Assembly (NCBI RefSeq): GCF_019112525.1
Contig: NZ_CP077800.1
Coordinates: 2,170,001 to 2,234,000, forward strand
Length of the DNA: 64,000 nt
Source: Modestobacter sp. L9-4
GTDB lineage: Bacteria; Actinomycetota; Actinomycetes; Mycobacteriales; Geodermatophilaceae
Reading direction: 5' to 3'
The translations under genes were made by a program, and so were the position numbers. Under the pieces are notes generated by a model, which saw nothing but the letters and a program-made list of their open reading frames with translations, was not told where the DNA came from and did no database searches. This document shows positions 24,484 to 33,954 of this stretch, one piece after another (the stretch's first letter is position 1; each line of letters starts with the position of its first letter).

Positions 24484-24986
24484 TCAGAAGGGCGGTTCGT
24501 CGGACGAGGCCGGCGGAGTCGACCAGGGGTCGCTCGCACCGCCGCCGGAGAAGCCGCCACCGCCGCCGCCACCGCCACCGTTGCCGCCGCCGAAACCACC
24601 ACCGCCGCCGCCACCCTCGCTGCGGGCAGCGCGGGTGACCTTGGCCGTGGCGTAGCGGAGCGAGGGGCCGATCTCGTCGACCTCGAGCTCGATGACGGTG
24701 CGCTTCTCGCCCTCCTTCGTGTCGAAGGAGCGCTGCTTGAGGCGCCCCGACACGATGACCCGCGAGCCGCGGGTGAGGGACTCGGCGACGTTCTCGGCCG
24801 CCTGGCGCCAGACGTTGCACCTCAGGAACAGCGCCTCGCCGTCCTTCCACTCCTGCGACTGACGGTCGAAGGTGCGGGGGTCGAGGCGACGGTGAAGTTG
24901 GCGACGGCGGCGCCGGACGGGGTGAACCGCAGCTCCGGGTCGGCCGTCAGGTTCCCGATGACGGTGATGACGGTCTCGCCGGCCAT
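24484..24986 (-). pseudogene. ssb: single-stranded DNA-binding protein (frame broken by one missing base; probable sequence error)
   Basis: From ATG at 24986 the frame reads [20 protein letters not shown], then [13 protein letters not shown], and is lost in a run of five C (24876-24880 as G on the plus strand). The next frame continues as [60 protein letters not shown] and ends with a Gly-rich tail and the acidic tip DEPPF. One added C gives an ordinary 167-residue OB-fold SSB. The tip binds replication and repair proteins. As in rpsR 500 bp away, a homopolymer deletion error is the best explanation. Two bp separate its start from the rpsF stop. Confidence 0.9.
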
Positions 24987-24988
24987 GG

Positions 24989-25276
24989 TCAGTGGACCTC
25001 GGGCCGCATCAGCTTGGTGCGCAGGATGGACTCGTTGAGGTTCAGCTGACGGTCCAGCTCGGCGACAGCGGCAGGCTCGGCCTGGATGTCGACGATGGCG
25101 TAGATGCCCTCGGCGTTCTTCTTGATCTCGTAGGCCAGCCGACGGCGGCCCCAGATCTCGGTCTTGACGGTGCCACCGGAGTTGGTGACGACGGTCAGGA
25201 AACGGTCCAGGCTGGGAGCGATGGTGCGCTCCTCGAGCTCGGGGTCGAGGATGATCATCAGTTCGTAGTGACGCAC
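24989..25276 (-). CDS. rpsF: 30S ribosomal protein S6
   Basis: 95 residues, the usual bS6 size: [19 protein letters not shown], then [21 protein letters not shown] and [19 protein letters not shown]. Start GTG at 25276 is preceded by AGGAGGTG, a perfect Shine-Dalgarno; the frame upstream of it is not conserved. Head of the rpsF-ssb-rpsR-rplI operon. A candidate promoter lies upstream, with -10 TAGCCT on the minus strand (25400-25405). Confidence 0.95.
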   Translation of the reverse strand: MRHYELMIILDPELEERTIAPSLDRFLTVVTNSGGTVKTEIWGRRRLAYEIKKNAEGIYAIVDIQAEPAAVAELDRQLNLNESILRTKLMRPEVH

Positions 25277-25448
25277 GGAGAACCCCACCTCCTCTGGTCT
25301 CAGCGGCCGCAGGGGATCTGCAGCAGGAGGGTCGTACACGCGTCGCCCACCCCGTCCTGACCCACGGGAGCGGGCAGCAGACGGGACGAGCACTGCACAG
25401 GCTACCAGCGCGCCGGTCCGCGCCCCGCCGCGCTGTGGACGCAGCGCC

Positions 25449-26453
25449 TCACCGGTCAGCCCAGCGTCCGCGCAGGGTGCGCACCAGCGCCCAGCCGACG
25501 GTCGTCAGCGCGACCAGGGCGAGCACCGCCGGGAGGCTGAGCTCCGGCGGCGGCACCGTCGCCGCGTCGACGGCCCCCGGCGGCGTCGCGTCGTCCGCGG
25601 TCGTCTCCCCGGGGCCGACCGGAGGACCCCCGGCGTGCTGACCGCTGGACCCGGCCAGGTCGTCGCTGGCCGGGTCGAGGACGGCCGGCGGGAGGACCGG
25701 CCGGACGGCGGACGGCGTCGCCGCGGGGCTCGCACCGGTCACGGGGGTGGGTCCCTCCTCGGGCGCCGGGGCGCCCGGGTCTGCGACCGCCGGGGCGGGG
25801 GCCGCTGGCCCCGTGGGCGCCGGCACCGGTCCGTCCGCCTGGACAGGTGAGGGGTCGCCCACCGGCACGCGGACGTCGGCTGGCGGTGCCGTGTCCGCCG
25901 GCGCGGCCGTCGGGAGGGTCACCGGGGGCGCGGCCACCGATGGCGCGGGGGCGGGCGGGACGGGAGCGGGCTGTGCCGGAGGGGGCGCAGCCGGGAGGGG
26001 CGGGGTGGTGGTCCGCACCACCAGTGGCGCGCGCACCGGCAGGGCCGGCAGCCCGGCGTCCAGGGCCGCAGGGCCCACGGTGTCCAGCCGGTAGGCGTAG
26101 GTGATCGTGCAGACGCCGCAGTCGGCGGTGAACTGCTCGGTGACTCCCTCGCCGGGGCCCAGCGACACGGTGCCCGAGGGCAGCTGCAGGGTGAGGACGG
26201 TCTGCGCGGTGACCTCGACGAGCGAGGGCAGCAGGCCGCCGTCGCCGACCTGCACGGTGGTGCCCGGGACCTGGTTGACGAACGTCACCGAGCCACCGGC
26301 GTCGACGGTGGCCACCGGCGTGGACAGGTCGCGGATCGGCACGGTGACCGCGGCGGCCGCACCGGCGGCGGGGGCGAGGACGGCGGCGACGGTCAGCCAG
26401 CCCAGGACGGCGGCCCCGACGAGCCGGCGCCGGGCGCGAGCGTGGGTGCGCAC
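25449..26453 (-). CDS. secreted Pro/Ala-rich protein with C-terminal membrane anchor
   Basis: 334 residues from a GTG at 26453 that has GGAGG 5 nt upstream (the longer GTG start at 26477 has none). Signal peptide about 8-36 ([21 protein letters not shown] and AAGAAAA). Residues about 37-125 are a beta-rich folded domain ([19 protein letters not shown], then [20 protein letters not shown]) reminiscent of cupredoxin-like or Ig-like exported domains, with a Cys pair CGVC. About 130-300 is a Pro/Ala/Thr linker. A C-terminal TM helix ([20 protein letters not shown]) ends in basic residues. Probably held in the membrane with the domain outside. Function unknown. Confidence 0.75.
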   Translation of the reverse strand: MRTHARARRRLVGAAVLGWLTVAAVLAPAAGAAAAVTVPIRDLSTPVATVDAGGSVTFVNQVPGTTVQVGDGGLLPSLVEVTAQTVLTLQLPSGTVSLGPGEGVTEQFTADCGVCTITYAYRLDTVGPAALDAGLPALPVRAPLVVRTTTPPLPAAPPPAQPAPVPPAPAPSVAAPPVTLPTAAPADTAPPADVRVPVGDPSPVQADGPVPAPTGPAAPAPAVADPGAPAPEEGPTPVTGASPAATPSAVRPVLPPAVLDPASDDLAGSSGQHAGGPPVGPGETTADDATPPGAVDAATVPPPELSLPAVLALVALTTVGWALVRTLRGRWADR

Positions 26454-26557
26454 GTCCACCTCCGGTCCTGTCGACACAGCAGCACCGCGCGACTACCCAG
26501 CGGCGCCCGCGGTGACACCGCCGTCCGGGGCGCCCGCCCGCGCACTACGGTCGTCGG

Positions 26558-27373
26558 ATGGCTGAGCAGCTGATCGGTGTGCACGTCGGACCGGGCCTGA
26601 CCGACGACAACGAGCTCGACGACGGCGGCCCGCTGGCCCGGGCCGCGGAGATGGACGCCGACGCCGTCCAGGTGTTCCTCGCCGACCCGCAGGGCTGGAA
26701 GAAGCCGCTGCCGCGCCCGGACGCCGACGCGCTGCTCGCCTCCGACGTCGCCGTCTTCGTGCACGCGCCCTACATCGCGAACGTGGCGTCGACGAACAAC
26801 CGGATCCGGATCCCCAGCCGCAAGCTGCTCGCCCAGCACGCGGCGGCGTCGGCGGCGATCGGGGCGGCCGGCATGGTCGTGCACGGCGGGCACGTGCTGG
26901 CCAAGGACGACCCAGCAGCCGGCGTCGACAACTGGCGCAAGACGTTCTCCCGGCAGGCCGACGACGGCGGGTTCGGCGTCCCGGTGCTGATCGAGAACAC
27001 CGCGGGCGGTGACAACGCGATGGCCCGCGAGCTGGACGCCGTCGCCCGGCTCTGGGACGCGGTCGGGGAGTTCGGCGCCGGGTTCGTGCTGGACACCTGC
27101 CACGCCTGGGCCGCCGGCTGGGACCTCACCCGCGTCGTGGACGACGTCCGGGCGATCACCGGGCGGATCGACCTGGTGCACCTGAACAACAGCCGCGACC
27201 CCGCCGCCTCCGGCCGCGACCGGCACGCGCCGCTGGGCTCGGGGGAGATCCCGCTCGAGCTGCTGGTCGGGGTGGCCCGGGCCGCCGGTGCGCCGCTGGT
27301 CCTGGAGACCCCCGGCGACGCCGCCGAGCACGCCGAGGAGATCGCCCTCCTCCGCGAGGCCCTGTCCCGCTGA
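26558..27373 (+). CDS. nfo: deoxyribonuclease IV (AP endonuclease)
   Basis: 271 residues, TIM-barrel endonuclease IV that cuts at abasic sites in base-excision repair. The tri-zinc ligands appear in order: HAPYIANVAS, VVHGGH, LIENTAGG, FVLDTCHAWAAG, VHLNNSRDP and RDRHAPLGSGEI, and LETPGD. Start ATG at 26558 lies 6 nt after TACGGT (26546-26551) with no Shine-Dalgarno, suggesting a leaderless mRNA. Separated from the convergent GT87 gene by a 56-bp palindromic element. Confidence 0.94.
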   Translation: MAEQLIGVHVGPGLTDDNELDDGGPLARAAEMDADAVQVFLADPQGWKKPLPRPDADALLASDVAVFVHAPYIANVASTNNRIRIPSRKLLAQHAAASAAIGAAGMVVHGGHVLAKDDPAAGVDNWRKTFSRQADDGGFGVPVLIENTAGGDNAMARELDAVARLWDAVGEFGAGFVLDTCHAWAAGWDLTRVVDDVRAITGRIDLVHLNNSRDPAASGRDRHAPLGSGEIPLELLVGVARAAGAPLVLETPGDAAEHAEEIALLREALSR

Positions 27374-27378
27374 ACGTC

Positions 27379-27434
27379 GGCCCTCCTGCAGGGGCCCGCC
27401 GCGAGCTCGCGAGTGGTGGGGGGCAGGAGGGTCC
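27379..27434. repeat. 56-bp nested palindromic intergenic element (copy 1)
   Basis: Begins GGCCCTCCTGCAGGG and ends GGGCAGGAGGGTCC; the outer 11-12 nt arms pair and a second inner stem is built round CGCGAGCTCGCG. Its reverse complement is nearly identical to the element after trxA at 47918-47973, and it shares architecture with 61319-61372 and 62556-62611. Lies between convergent nfo and the GT87 gene, where a bidirectional terminator would be useful. Confidence 0.8.
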
Positions 27435-27439
27435 TCCCG

Positions 27440-28999
27440 CTATGCCTCTGCGGTCTCCGCGGCCAGTGGACGGCGCCGACGCCGCAGTGTGCGCACCGTG
27501 ACCACATCGGGGGCGCCGTCCAGGACGCCGCCGGTGGGGTCGTCGGTGCCGGGCCAGCTGCGGCGCACCAGGTCGGCGTCGGGCCGCAGGACGTCGCGGA
27601 CCACCAGCCCGGCGAGCACGACCACGACGACGTCGCGCAGGCCGACCGACAGGTAGAACCACTCGACGCCGATGCCGCGCTTGTCGGTGCCGAGGTAGTA
27701 CAGCATCGTGGTGAGCCAGACCAGGGCCTCGGTGACCTGCCAGACCAGCAGCTCGCGCCACCGCGGCCGGGCCAGCACCGCCAGCGGCAGCAGCCACAGC
27801 GAGTACTGCGGGCTCCACACCTTGTTGAACAGCAGGAACGCCGCGACCAGCAGGAACGCCAGCTGGGGCACCCGGGGGCGCAGCGGCGCGGCCAGGGCGA
27901 GCACCCCGACCCCGATCGAGGTGGCCAGCATCAGCAGCGCGACGGTCGCGTTGAGCACCGAGGGGGTCTGTCCCGCCGCCAGCGGCCCGTCCAGCGCCTG
28001 CCCGTCGGTGAGGTCCAGCAGCATCGCCCAGATGCTCTCCGGGTTGGCCGGGCGGGTGTCGCTGAGGCTGAAGAACCGGGCCCAGTTGTCCGGTGCCGCC
28101 AGCGCGATCGGCAGGTTCACCGCCAGCCAGGCCAGGGCGGCGGCCACCGCGGCCGACGTCCAGGCGCGCAGCCGGCCCGCCCGGACGCACAGCACCAGCA
28201 GCGCCCCGAGCAGCAGCACCGGGTAGAGCTTCGCCGCGATCCCCAGGCCGATCAGCACCCCGGCCAGCACCGGACGCCGGCGGGCCCAGGCGAGCATGCC
28301 GAAGGTGGTGAGCGCGACGGCCAGCAGGTCCCAGTTGGTGAAGGCGTGCACCAGCAGCAGCGGCGAGAGCCCCACCATCGCCGCGTCCCAGGGACGGCGT
28401 CCGGTCAGGCCCAGCACCCCGCGGGTGACCAGCAGGGCCAGCGCCGCCAGCAGCAGGCAGGTGACCACGTAGTAGGTCTCGACCGGCACGGTGTCCGGCA
28501 GCAGGCCCGGGCCCGCGGCCAGTCCGTCGTAGGCCCGGCCGACCACCGCGGCCAGCTGCATCAGCCCACCGGTGAGCACCGGGTACTCGACCGGTGAGTC
28601 CAGGTAGGGCACCTCACCGCGGTCCTGCCCGTGGATGCCGAACAACGGGACGGCGTCGTTGTAGCAGAGGTGGGTGTACTGCTTCGACCCCGACCAGTCC
28701 CCGCTCGCGCAGGGCGCCTGCTTGGCCCAGGCCAGGGCGAGGACGACGACGGTGAAGAGCAGGCAGACCCGCAGCGGCGTCCAGAACAGCGCCCGCCCGG
28801 TGACGGCGTGCCGGCCCCACGGGCCCCCGACGGCCTCGCTGGCCTGCGCCACGACCGGGTCCACCCAGCTCGGGACGACGCGGTCGGGAGCGCCCGGGAG
28901 CGCGACGTCCGGCTGCGGCCGGGTGGTCGCGGAGGCGCCCGACGCGACGGGCCCGCCCTCCGGGGGTGCGGAGGACGGGCCCGTCGACGGTGCGGTCAC
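27440..28999 (-). CDS. GT87-family (DUF2029) polyprenyl-phosphomannose mannosyltransferase
   Basis: 519 residues with about ten to twelve TM helices from residue 70 on. The layout is that of GT-C enzymes of family GT87, which use polyprenyl-phosphate mannose outside the membrane: first extracytoplasmic loop with CYNDAVPLFGIHGQDRGEVP and YLDSPVEYPVL containing the catalytic Asp pattern, GLGIAAKLYPVLLL (a family hallmark), and FLLFNKVWSPQYSLWLLPL. Likely role: glycan elaboration in the envelope (inference). 18 bp downstream of the class A PBP gene, in the same direction, as in other actinobacteria. Confidence 0.87.
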   Translation of the reverse strand: MTAPSTGPSSAPPEGGPVASGASATTRPQPDVALPGAPDRVVPSWVDPVVAQASEAVGGPWGRHAVTGRALFWTPLRVCLLFTVVVLALAWAKQAPCASGDWSGSKQYTHLCYNDAVPLFGIHGQDRGEVPYLDSPVEYPVLTGGLMQLAAVVGRAYDGLAAGPGLLPDTVPVETYYVVTCLLLAALALLVTRGVLGLTGRRPWDAAMVGLSPLLLVHAFTNWDLLAVALTTFGMLAWARRRPVLAGVLIGLGIAAKLYPVLLLGALLVLCVRAGRLRAWTSAAVAAALAWLAVNLPIALAAPDNWARFFSLSDTRPANPESIWAMLLDLTDGQALDGPLAAGQTPSVLNATVALLMLATSIGVGVLALAAPLRPRVPQLAFLLVAAFLLFNKVWSPQYSLWLLPLAVLARPRWRELLVWQVTEALVWLTTMLYYLGTDKRGIGVEWFYLSVGLRDVVVVVLAGLVVRDVLRPDADLVRRSWPGTDDPTGGVLDGAPDVVTVRTLRRRRRPLAAETAEA

Positions 29000-29017
29000 G
29001 CGGTCAGTGTGCCTGCG

Positions 29018-31591
29018 TCAGTTGGTGGGACCACTGGGGATCGGCTGCACGGGCGCCGACGGCTGGGCCGGTGGGGACGGCTGCGTCTGCGTGGGCGTCT
29101 GCGTGGCCGCCGCCCGGCTGGCCTCCGCCGCCTGCCGCCGGGCCTCGTCGGCCTTGCGGGCCTCCTCGGCGATCTGGCGTGCCCGGTCGGCCTCGGCCCG
29201 GGCCCGGTCGCGTGCCCGGGACTCCGCTGCGCCGGTGCTCTGCGGCGCGGCGGCGGTGGCGGAGGGCACGGGTGCCTGCGCGGTCTCCGGCACCGGGACG
29301 ACCGCGGCCGGGGGGAGCGCCGTGACCGGGGCCTCGGTCGTCGGATCGGCGACGGCCTTGGTGCCCTTGTCGCCCTTGATGACCGCCTTCGTCGGCAGCG
29401 GCTCCTCGGGCGTGCCGGCCAGCACGGTGTTCATGAACTCCTGCCAGATGGCACCCGGCAGCCCGGACCCGTAGATGATCTTCCCCTGGACGTTGGTGAT
29501 CGCGGCGCTGCCCTGGGTGCCCATCCACACGGCGGTGGAGATCGACGGGGTGTAGCCCACCATCCACGCGTCCGAGTTGTCCTGGTCGTTGAGGCCCTGG
29601 GTGCCGGTCTTGGCGGCCACCGGCCGGTCGCCCTCCAACGGCCGCTTGGACGACTTGGCGACGTCCTCGAGGGCGAAGGTGACGTCGCTGGCGACGCTGG
29701 GGTCGATGACCGGGGAGGCACCGTTGCTGCCGTCCTTGACCTCCAGGACGGTGCCCTCGCTGTCGGTGACCTGGGCGACGAAGTGGCGGGGGTGGTACAT
29801 CCCGCCCGCGGCCAGGGTCGCGAAGCCCACGGCCTGGTCGATCGGGCGCACCGGGTACTCGCCGATCCCGATCGCGCCACCGGTGACCTCGCCCTCGGTG
29901 GCCGTCAGGGTCGCCTTCCCACGGAGGCCCGGCGGCACGGACGAGTCCTCCGCGCCGAAGGTGTCGTCCATGCCCATCGCCTCGCGGGCGGTCTTCGCGA
30001 CGTTGTCGGCACCGACCTCGACGGCCAGCCCGTAGAAGGTGGTGTTCAGCGACTTGGTGATCGCCTCCTTCAGCGTGCACGCCGGGCACTGCACGTTGCC
30101 CGAGTTGCGCACCGGCTTGCCGGGACGGTCCTTGAACTCCTGCGGTGAGGAGCCGTCACGTCGCGCGTCCACGCTGATGCCCTGCGCCAGTGCCGTGGCC
30201 AGCGTGTACGGCTTGAACGACGAGCCCGGCGGCTTGAGCGCCTCGGCGTAGTCGGTGGTGTCCGTGGCCGGGTCGTCACTGGTCTGCGCGTTGCCGTAGT
30301 AGGCGAGCACGCCGCCGGTCTTGGGGTCGATCGCCACCAGCGCCTGCCGGAGGGCGGGGTCCTCCCCGGCCATGACGTCCTGGACGCTGGCCACCGCGGC
30401 GGCCTGCTTGTCCTTGTCGACCGTGCTGGTGATGCGCAGCCCGGCGCTCTCGACGTCGGCGTAGCCGTCGGCCTGCACCTCGTCGAGCACCTGGCGCACG
30501 ACGAGGCCCTCGGGCCCGGTCGGGATGCCGACCTGGGCCGTGGTCTTCGGCAGCACGGCCGGGTAGACCATCGGCGTGCGTGCGGCCGGGTCGACCCAGC
30601 CGGCCTCGACCATGGCGTCGAGCACCAGGCCCCAGCGCTTCTGCGCGCCCTCGGGGTTGGTCTCGGGGTCGTTGGCGCTGGGGTTGCGGATCAGCACCGC
30701 CAGGACGGCACCCTGCTCGGCGGTCAGCTGGGAGGCCGGGACGCCGAAGTAGGTGGTCGCCGCGGTCTCGATGCCGTAGGCGCCGCGACCGAAGTAGATG
30801 GTGTTGAGGTAGTTCTCGAGGATCTCGTCCTTGGTGTACTCGTTGTCCAGCTTGACCGCGAGGAAGAGCTCCTTGAACTTGCGGCTGTAGGTCTGGTCGG
30901 AGTTCAGGATCGCGTTCTTCACGTACTGCTGGGTGATCGTCGACCCGCCCTGGGTCGAGCCACCGGTGACGTTGTTCCAGGCCGCCCGCGCGATCCCGGT
31001 GAAGGAGATGCCCGGGTCGTCGTAGAAGCTGCGGTTCTCCGCGGCCAGGACGGCGTTGCGGGCCGGCTCGGAGATCTCCGACAGCTTCACGTTGGTGCGG
31101 TTGCCGCCGGGGGAGGTGAGCCGGGCCATCTCCGTGACGCCGTCGGAGTAGTAGACGACCGAGGCCTGCTTGTTGGTGATCGAGTCCGGGGAGGGGACGT
31201 CGGTCGAGGCGTAGACGACCCCGACGAAGACCCCGAGCAGCACCAGCATGCCCAGGAACGCCCCGGCGAGGACCTTCAGCCAGCGACGCCGCCGCTGCTT
31301 GCCCGTCCGCTTCCTCTTGCCACCGGCGGGCGGACGACCGGGTCCACCGCTGCTGCTGCCGCCGGGACGACGTCCCCCGGTCGGCGGCTTGACCGGCGGT
31401 CGCCCGCCGCCGCCGCCGGACCGTGCCGCCGGCGGCCGCGCGTCGCCCCGCGAGGACGCCGCACGGGCGCGGCTCGGGGACGCGGGACGGCGCGGCGCGT
31501 CGGCACCGCCGGTCGCCGACCGGGCCGCCGAGGGGCGGCGGACCGATCCGGCACTCGGGCCGACGCGGGCGGTCTCGTCGAAGGGAGGCAC
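29018..31591 (-). CDS. ponA: class A penicillin-binding protein (PBP1A type)
   Basis: 857 residues, bifunctional peptidoglycan synthase. A 100-residue basic, Pro/Gly-rich cytosolic tail precedes one TM helix (105-126). Transglycosylase domain: AAENRSFYDDPG with the catalytic Glu near 185, GGSTITQQYVKN, EILENYLNTIYFGRGAYGIE. Transpeptidase domain: SSFK (S457-K460), SLN (514-516), KTGT (661-664). A Lys/Arg/Ala-rich C-terminal tail with predicted coiled coil (RARAEADRARQIAEEARK) and a TQTQP end follows. GTG at 31591 has GGAAAGGGG upstream; an earlier GTG at 31729 is less likely. Transcribed with the GT87 gene. Confidence 0.93.
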   Translation of the reverse strand: MPPFDETARVGPSAGSVRRPSAARSATGGADAPRRPASPSRARAASSRGDARPPAARSGGGGGRPPVKPPTGGRRPGGSSSGGPGRPPAGGKRKRTGKQRRRRWLKVLAGAFLGMLVLLGVFVGVVYASTDVPSPDSITNKQASVVYYSDGVTEMARLTSPGGNRTNVKLSEISEPARNAVLAAENRSFYDDPGISFTGIARAAWNNVTGGSTQGGSTITQQYVKNAILNSDQTYSRKFKELFLAVKLDNEYTKDEILENYLNTIYFGRGAYGIETAATTYFGVPASQLTAEQGAVLAVLIRNPSANDPETNPEGAQKRWGLVLDAMVEAGWVDPAARTPMVYPAVLPKTTAQVGIPTGPEGLVVRQVLDEVQADGYADVESAGLRITSTVDKDKQAAAVASVQDVMAGEDPALRQALVAIDPKTGGVLAYYGNAQTSDDPATDTTDYAEALKPPGSSFKPYTLATALAQGISVDARRDGSSPQEFKDRPGKPVRNSGNVQCPACTLKEAITKSLNTTFYGLAVEVGADNVAKTAREAMGMDDTFGAEDSSVPPGLRGKATLTATEGEVTGGAIGIGEYPVRPIDQAVGFATLAAGGMYHPRHFVAQVTDSEGTVLEVKDGSNGASPVIDPSVASDVTFALEDVAKSSKRPLEGDRPVAAKTGTQGLNDQDNSDAWMVGYTPSISTAVWMGTQGSAAITNVQGKIIYGSGLPGAIWQEFMNTVLAGTPEEPLPTKAVIKGDKGTKAVADPTTEAPVTALPPAAVVPVPETAQAPVPSATAAAPQSTGAAESRARDRARAEADRARQIAEEARKADEARRQAAEASRAAATQTPTQTQPSPPAQPSAPVQPIPSGPTN

Positions 31592-32039
31592 GCGGTGGCC
31601 CCTTTCCTGCAGCTCGTGGGTTGTCGGGTGGCGAGGTGTCGCTCCACCCGGCGCACCCAGGATGACGTCTCGGGCTGTGCGTGGGGGAGGGACGGAGCGG
31701 GATCGGAGCACGGCCGCCTCGTGCGACACACCCGACCCAGCCGTGCGGCGACTACTCCGTCGCGACCCGGCGTCGGCTCGTGCCCGGGACCGGCCCTGCT
31801 CCCCGGACCGTCCGTCCGGGGTGCTGCGAGGCGATCAGCGCGCGACGTCGCAGCGCGGAGTCCACCGACCGTCGACCGGGCACGGCCGCCAATCTACCCA
31901 CCGGAGCCCCTCCGGTGGCCCTCCCGCGATGTCGACACGGGCACACCGCGGGCCGTCCGGCCACCCGCCGACTTGCGCCCGGCAGTACGGGCAGATGTAT
32001 CGTGCCGATACATCGACCAGCCGAGAGTGAGGTGACACG
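31592..32039. other. 448-bp divergent intergenic region between ponA and padR
   Basis: No plausible gene. Contents: a perfect 8-bp-stem hairpin CCCCGGAC/GTCCGGGG (31801-31821), a possible minus-strand -10 TAGATT (31891-31896) for ponA, and the PadR operator at 31994-32014 with the padR ribosome site GAGGTGACAC after it. The long ponA leader this would imply is unusual. Confidence 0.5.
31994..32014. promoter_or_regulatory. probable PadR operator
   Basis: Perfect inverted repeat GATGTATCG-tgc-CGATACATC, 9-bp arms. It contains the ATGTAT...ATACAT pattern known for PadR-family operators and ends 25 bp before the padR start, so autorepression is likely. Confidence 0.8.
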
Positions 32040-32663
32040 GTGCTCGAGTTCGCCATCCTGGGGTTGCTGCACCAGTCGCCCGTGCACGGCTACGAGCTGC
32101 GCAAGGAGCTCGCCGCGGTCCTCGGTGGGCGCCGCAGCATCAGCTACGGCTCGCTCTACCCGGCGCTCAAGCGCATGCACGCCGCCGGGCTCATCGCCAG
32201 CGACGAGCCCACGCCCCGCGCGCTGCTGCCCGCCGACGCCCCGGCGCTCACCGGCCGGCGCGGCAAGGTCGTCTACACGATCACCCCCGCGGGCCGGGAG
32301 CGGTTCGCCGACCTGGTCAGCGAGGCCGGCCCCGAGGCCTACGACGACGAGGGACGCTTCGGCGTCCACCTCGCCAACTTCGCCCACACCGCCTCCGACG
32401 TGCGGCTGCGCATCCTCGAGGGCCGCCGCCGCACGCTCGAGCGCCAGCGCGACCGGCTCCTGGAGTCCCTGCGCCGCACGCAGGAGCGGCTCGACCGCTA
32501 CACCCTCGAGTTGCAGCGGCACGGCCTGGACTCCGTCGACCGCGAGGTCCGCTGGCTCACCGAGCTCATCGACAGCGAGCGCACCGACCCCGGCGCCGCA
32601 CCCCCGGCGGCCGAGCCGCCGGCCCCCCGGACAGCACCACCAGCACCGTCCCGCACCACCTGA
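32040..32663 (+). CDS. PadR-family transcriptional regulator
   Basis: 207 residues. N-terminal winged helix (about 1-95) starting [21 protein letters not shown], a near-universal PadR opening, with [20 protein letters not shown] as the recognition helix and wing region and [17 protein letters not shown]. About 100-180 is the long C-terminal dimerisation helix ([20 protein letters not shown]). A Pro/Ala tail follows. Starts with GTG at 32040 after GAGGTGACAC. The 9-bp inverted repeat just upstream is its probable site. Adjacent to ino1, as the PadR/ino1 pair of mycobacteria, so it may also control inositol synthesis (inference). Confidence 0.92.
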   Translation: MLEFAILGLLHQSPVHGYELRKELAAVLGGRRSISYGSLYPALKRMHAAGLIASDEPTPRALLPADAPALTGRRGKVVYTITPAGRERFADLVSEAGPEAYDDEGRFGVHLANFAHTASDVRLRILEGRRRTLERQRDRLLESLRRTQERLDRYTLELQRHGLDSVDREVRWLTELIDSERTDPGAAPPAAEPPAPRTAPPAPSRTT

Positions 32664-32708
32664 TCAGCACCACCCGATCTGCACCACCCGATCTGCACCA
32701 CACATCGT
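32653..32708 (+). repeat. 14-bp tandem repeat at padR 3' end
   Basis: Four head-to-tail 14-bp units: GCACCACCTGATCA, GCACCACCCGATCT twice, and a diverged GCACCACACATCGT. The padR stop codon is in the first unit. Immediately followed by a GGGCCCC-GCGA-GGGGCCC hairpin (32711-32728). Confidence 0.75.
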
Positions 32709-32709
32709 C

Positions 32710-32729
32710 CGGGCCCCGCGAGGGGCCCG
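32710..32729 (+). terminator. hairpin between padR and ino1
   Basis: CGGGCCCC and GGGGCCCG, perfect 8-bp stem with a GCGA tetraloop. No U run follows; only 17 bp separate it from the ino1 ATG, so it may instead be a leader structure next to the ribosome site GGAGGGAGA. Confidence 0.45.
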
Positions 32730-32746
32730 TCGGAGGGAGACAGTCC

Positions 32747-33826
32747 ATGGCATCGGTCAAGGTCGCCATCGTCGGCGTCGGGAACTGCGCCGCCTCGCTC
32801 GTCCAGGGCGTCGAGTACTACAAGGACGCCGACGAGACCGCCACGGTCCCCGGCCTCATGCACGTCCGGTTCGGCGACTACCACGTCTCCGACATCGAGT
32901 TCGTGGCCGCGTTCGACGTCGACGGCAAGAAGGTCGGCCGCGACCTCTCCGAGGCGATCGGCGCCAGCCAGAACAACACCATCAAGATCGCCGACGTCCC
33001 GCCGCTCGGCGTGACCGTCCAGCGCGGCACCACCCTCGACGGGCTGGGCAAGTACTACCGCGAGATCGTCGAGGAGTCCGACGAGGCGCCGGTCGACATG
33101 GTCGCCGCGCTCCGCGAGTCCGGCGCCGACGTCCTCGTCTGCTACCTGCCCGTCGGTTCGCAGCAGGCCGCGGAGTTCTACGCGCAGGCCGCCATCGACG
33201 CGCAGGTCGCCTTCGTCAACGCCCTCCCCGTCTTCATCGCCGGCACCCCCGCTTGGGCGCAGAAGTTCACCGACGCCGGTGTCCCGATCGTCGGCGACGA
33301 CATCAAGAGCCAGGTCGGCGCCACCATCACCCACCGCGTGCTCGCCAAGCTCTTCGAGGACCGCGGCGTGCAGCTGGACCGCACCATGCAGCTCAACGTC
33401 GGCGGCAACATGGACTTCAAGAACATGCTCGAGCGCGAGCGCCTGGAGTCCAAGAAGATCTCCAAGACCCAGTCGGTCACCAGCCAGGTCGACCGGGACA
33501 TGGGCAAGGACAACGTCCACATCGGCCCCTCGGACCACGTGCCGTGGCTCTCGGACCGCAAGTGGGCCTACGTCCGCCTCGAGGGCCGCGCGTTCGGCGA
33601 CGTCCCGCTGAGCCTGGAGTACAAGCTCGAGGTCTGGGACTCCCCGAACTCGGCCGGCATCATCATCGACGCCGTCCGCGCCGCGAAGATCGCCAAGGAC
33701 CGCGGCATCGGTGGCCCGATCCTGTCGGCGTCCTCGTACTTCATGAAGAGCCCGCCGGTGCAGCACGACGACAGCGAGGCCCGCGACCTGGTCGAGGCCT
33801 TCATCCGCGGCGACATCGAGCGCTGA
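32747..33826 (+). CDS. ino1: inositol-3-phosphate synthase
   Basis: 359 residues, typical of the actinobacterial enzyme that converts glucose 6-phosphate to myo-inositol 3-phosphate for phosphatidylinositol and mycothiol. NAD-binding [16 protein letters not shown] at the N-terminus, [12 protein letters not shown], and the conserved C-terminal catalytic block: [75 protein letters not shown] ribosome site 8 nt before ATG. Confidence 0.95.
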   Translation: MASVKVAIVGVGNCAASLVQGVEYYKDADETATVPGLMHVRFGDYHVSDIEFVAAFDVDGKKVGRDLSEAIGASQNNTIKIADVPPLGVTVQRGTTLDGLGKYYREIVEESDEAPVDMVAALRESGADVLVCYLPVGSQQAAEFYAQAAIDAQVAFVNALPVFIAGTPAWAQKFTDAGVPIVGDDIKSQVGATITHRVLAKLFEDRGVQLDRTMQLNVGGNMDFKNMLERERLESKKISKTQSVTSQVDRDMGKDNVHIGPSDHVPWLSDRKWAYVRLEGRAFGDVPLSLEYKLEVWDSPNSAGIIIDAVRAAKIAKDRGIGGPILSASSYFMKSPPVQHDDSEARDLVEAFIRGDIER

Positions 33827-33858
33827 GGCACCCGTCCCCACGCGGGGACGACGTCCGA

Positions 33859-33892
33859 CGGCCCGCGCACCCCATCTGGGGGGCGCGGGCCG
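33859..33892 (+). terminator. hairpin terminator after ino1
   Basis: CGGCCCGCGC pairs with GCGCGGGCCG, and the stem continues through ACCCC/GGGGG, giving about 15 bp. No U tract, as is common in actinobacteria. Confidence 0.7.
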
Positions 33893-33954
33893 TTCGGCGT
33901 CCCGCCCCGCGACGCTCGGGCGGGGCACTCAGCCAGGCCTCCTAACCTGGGCGC

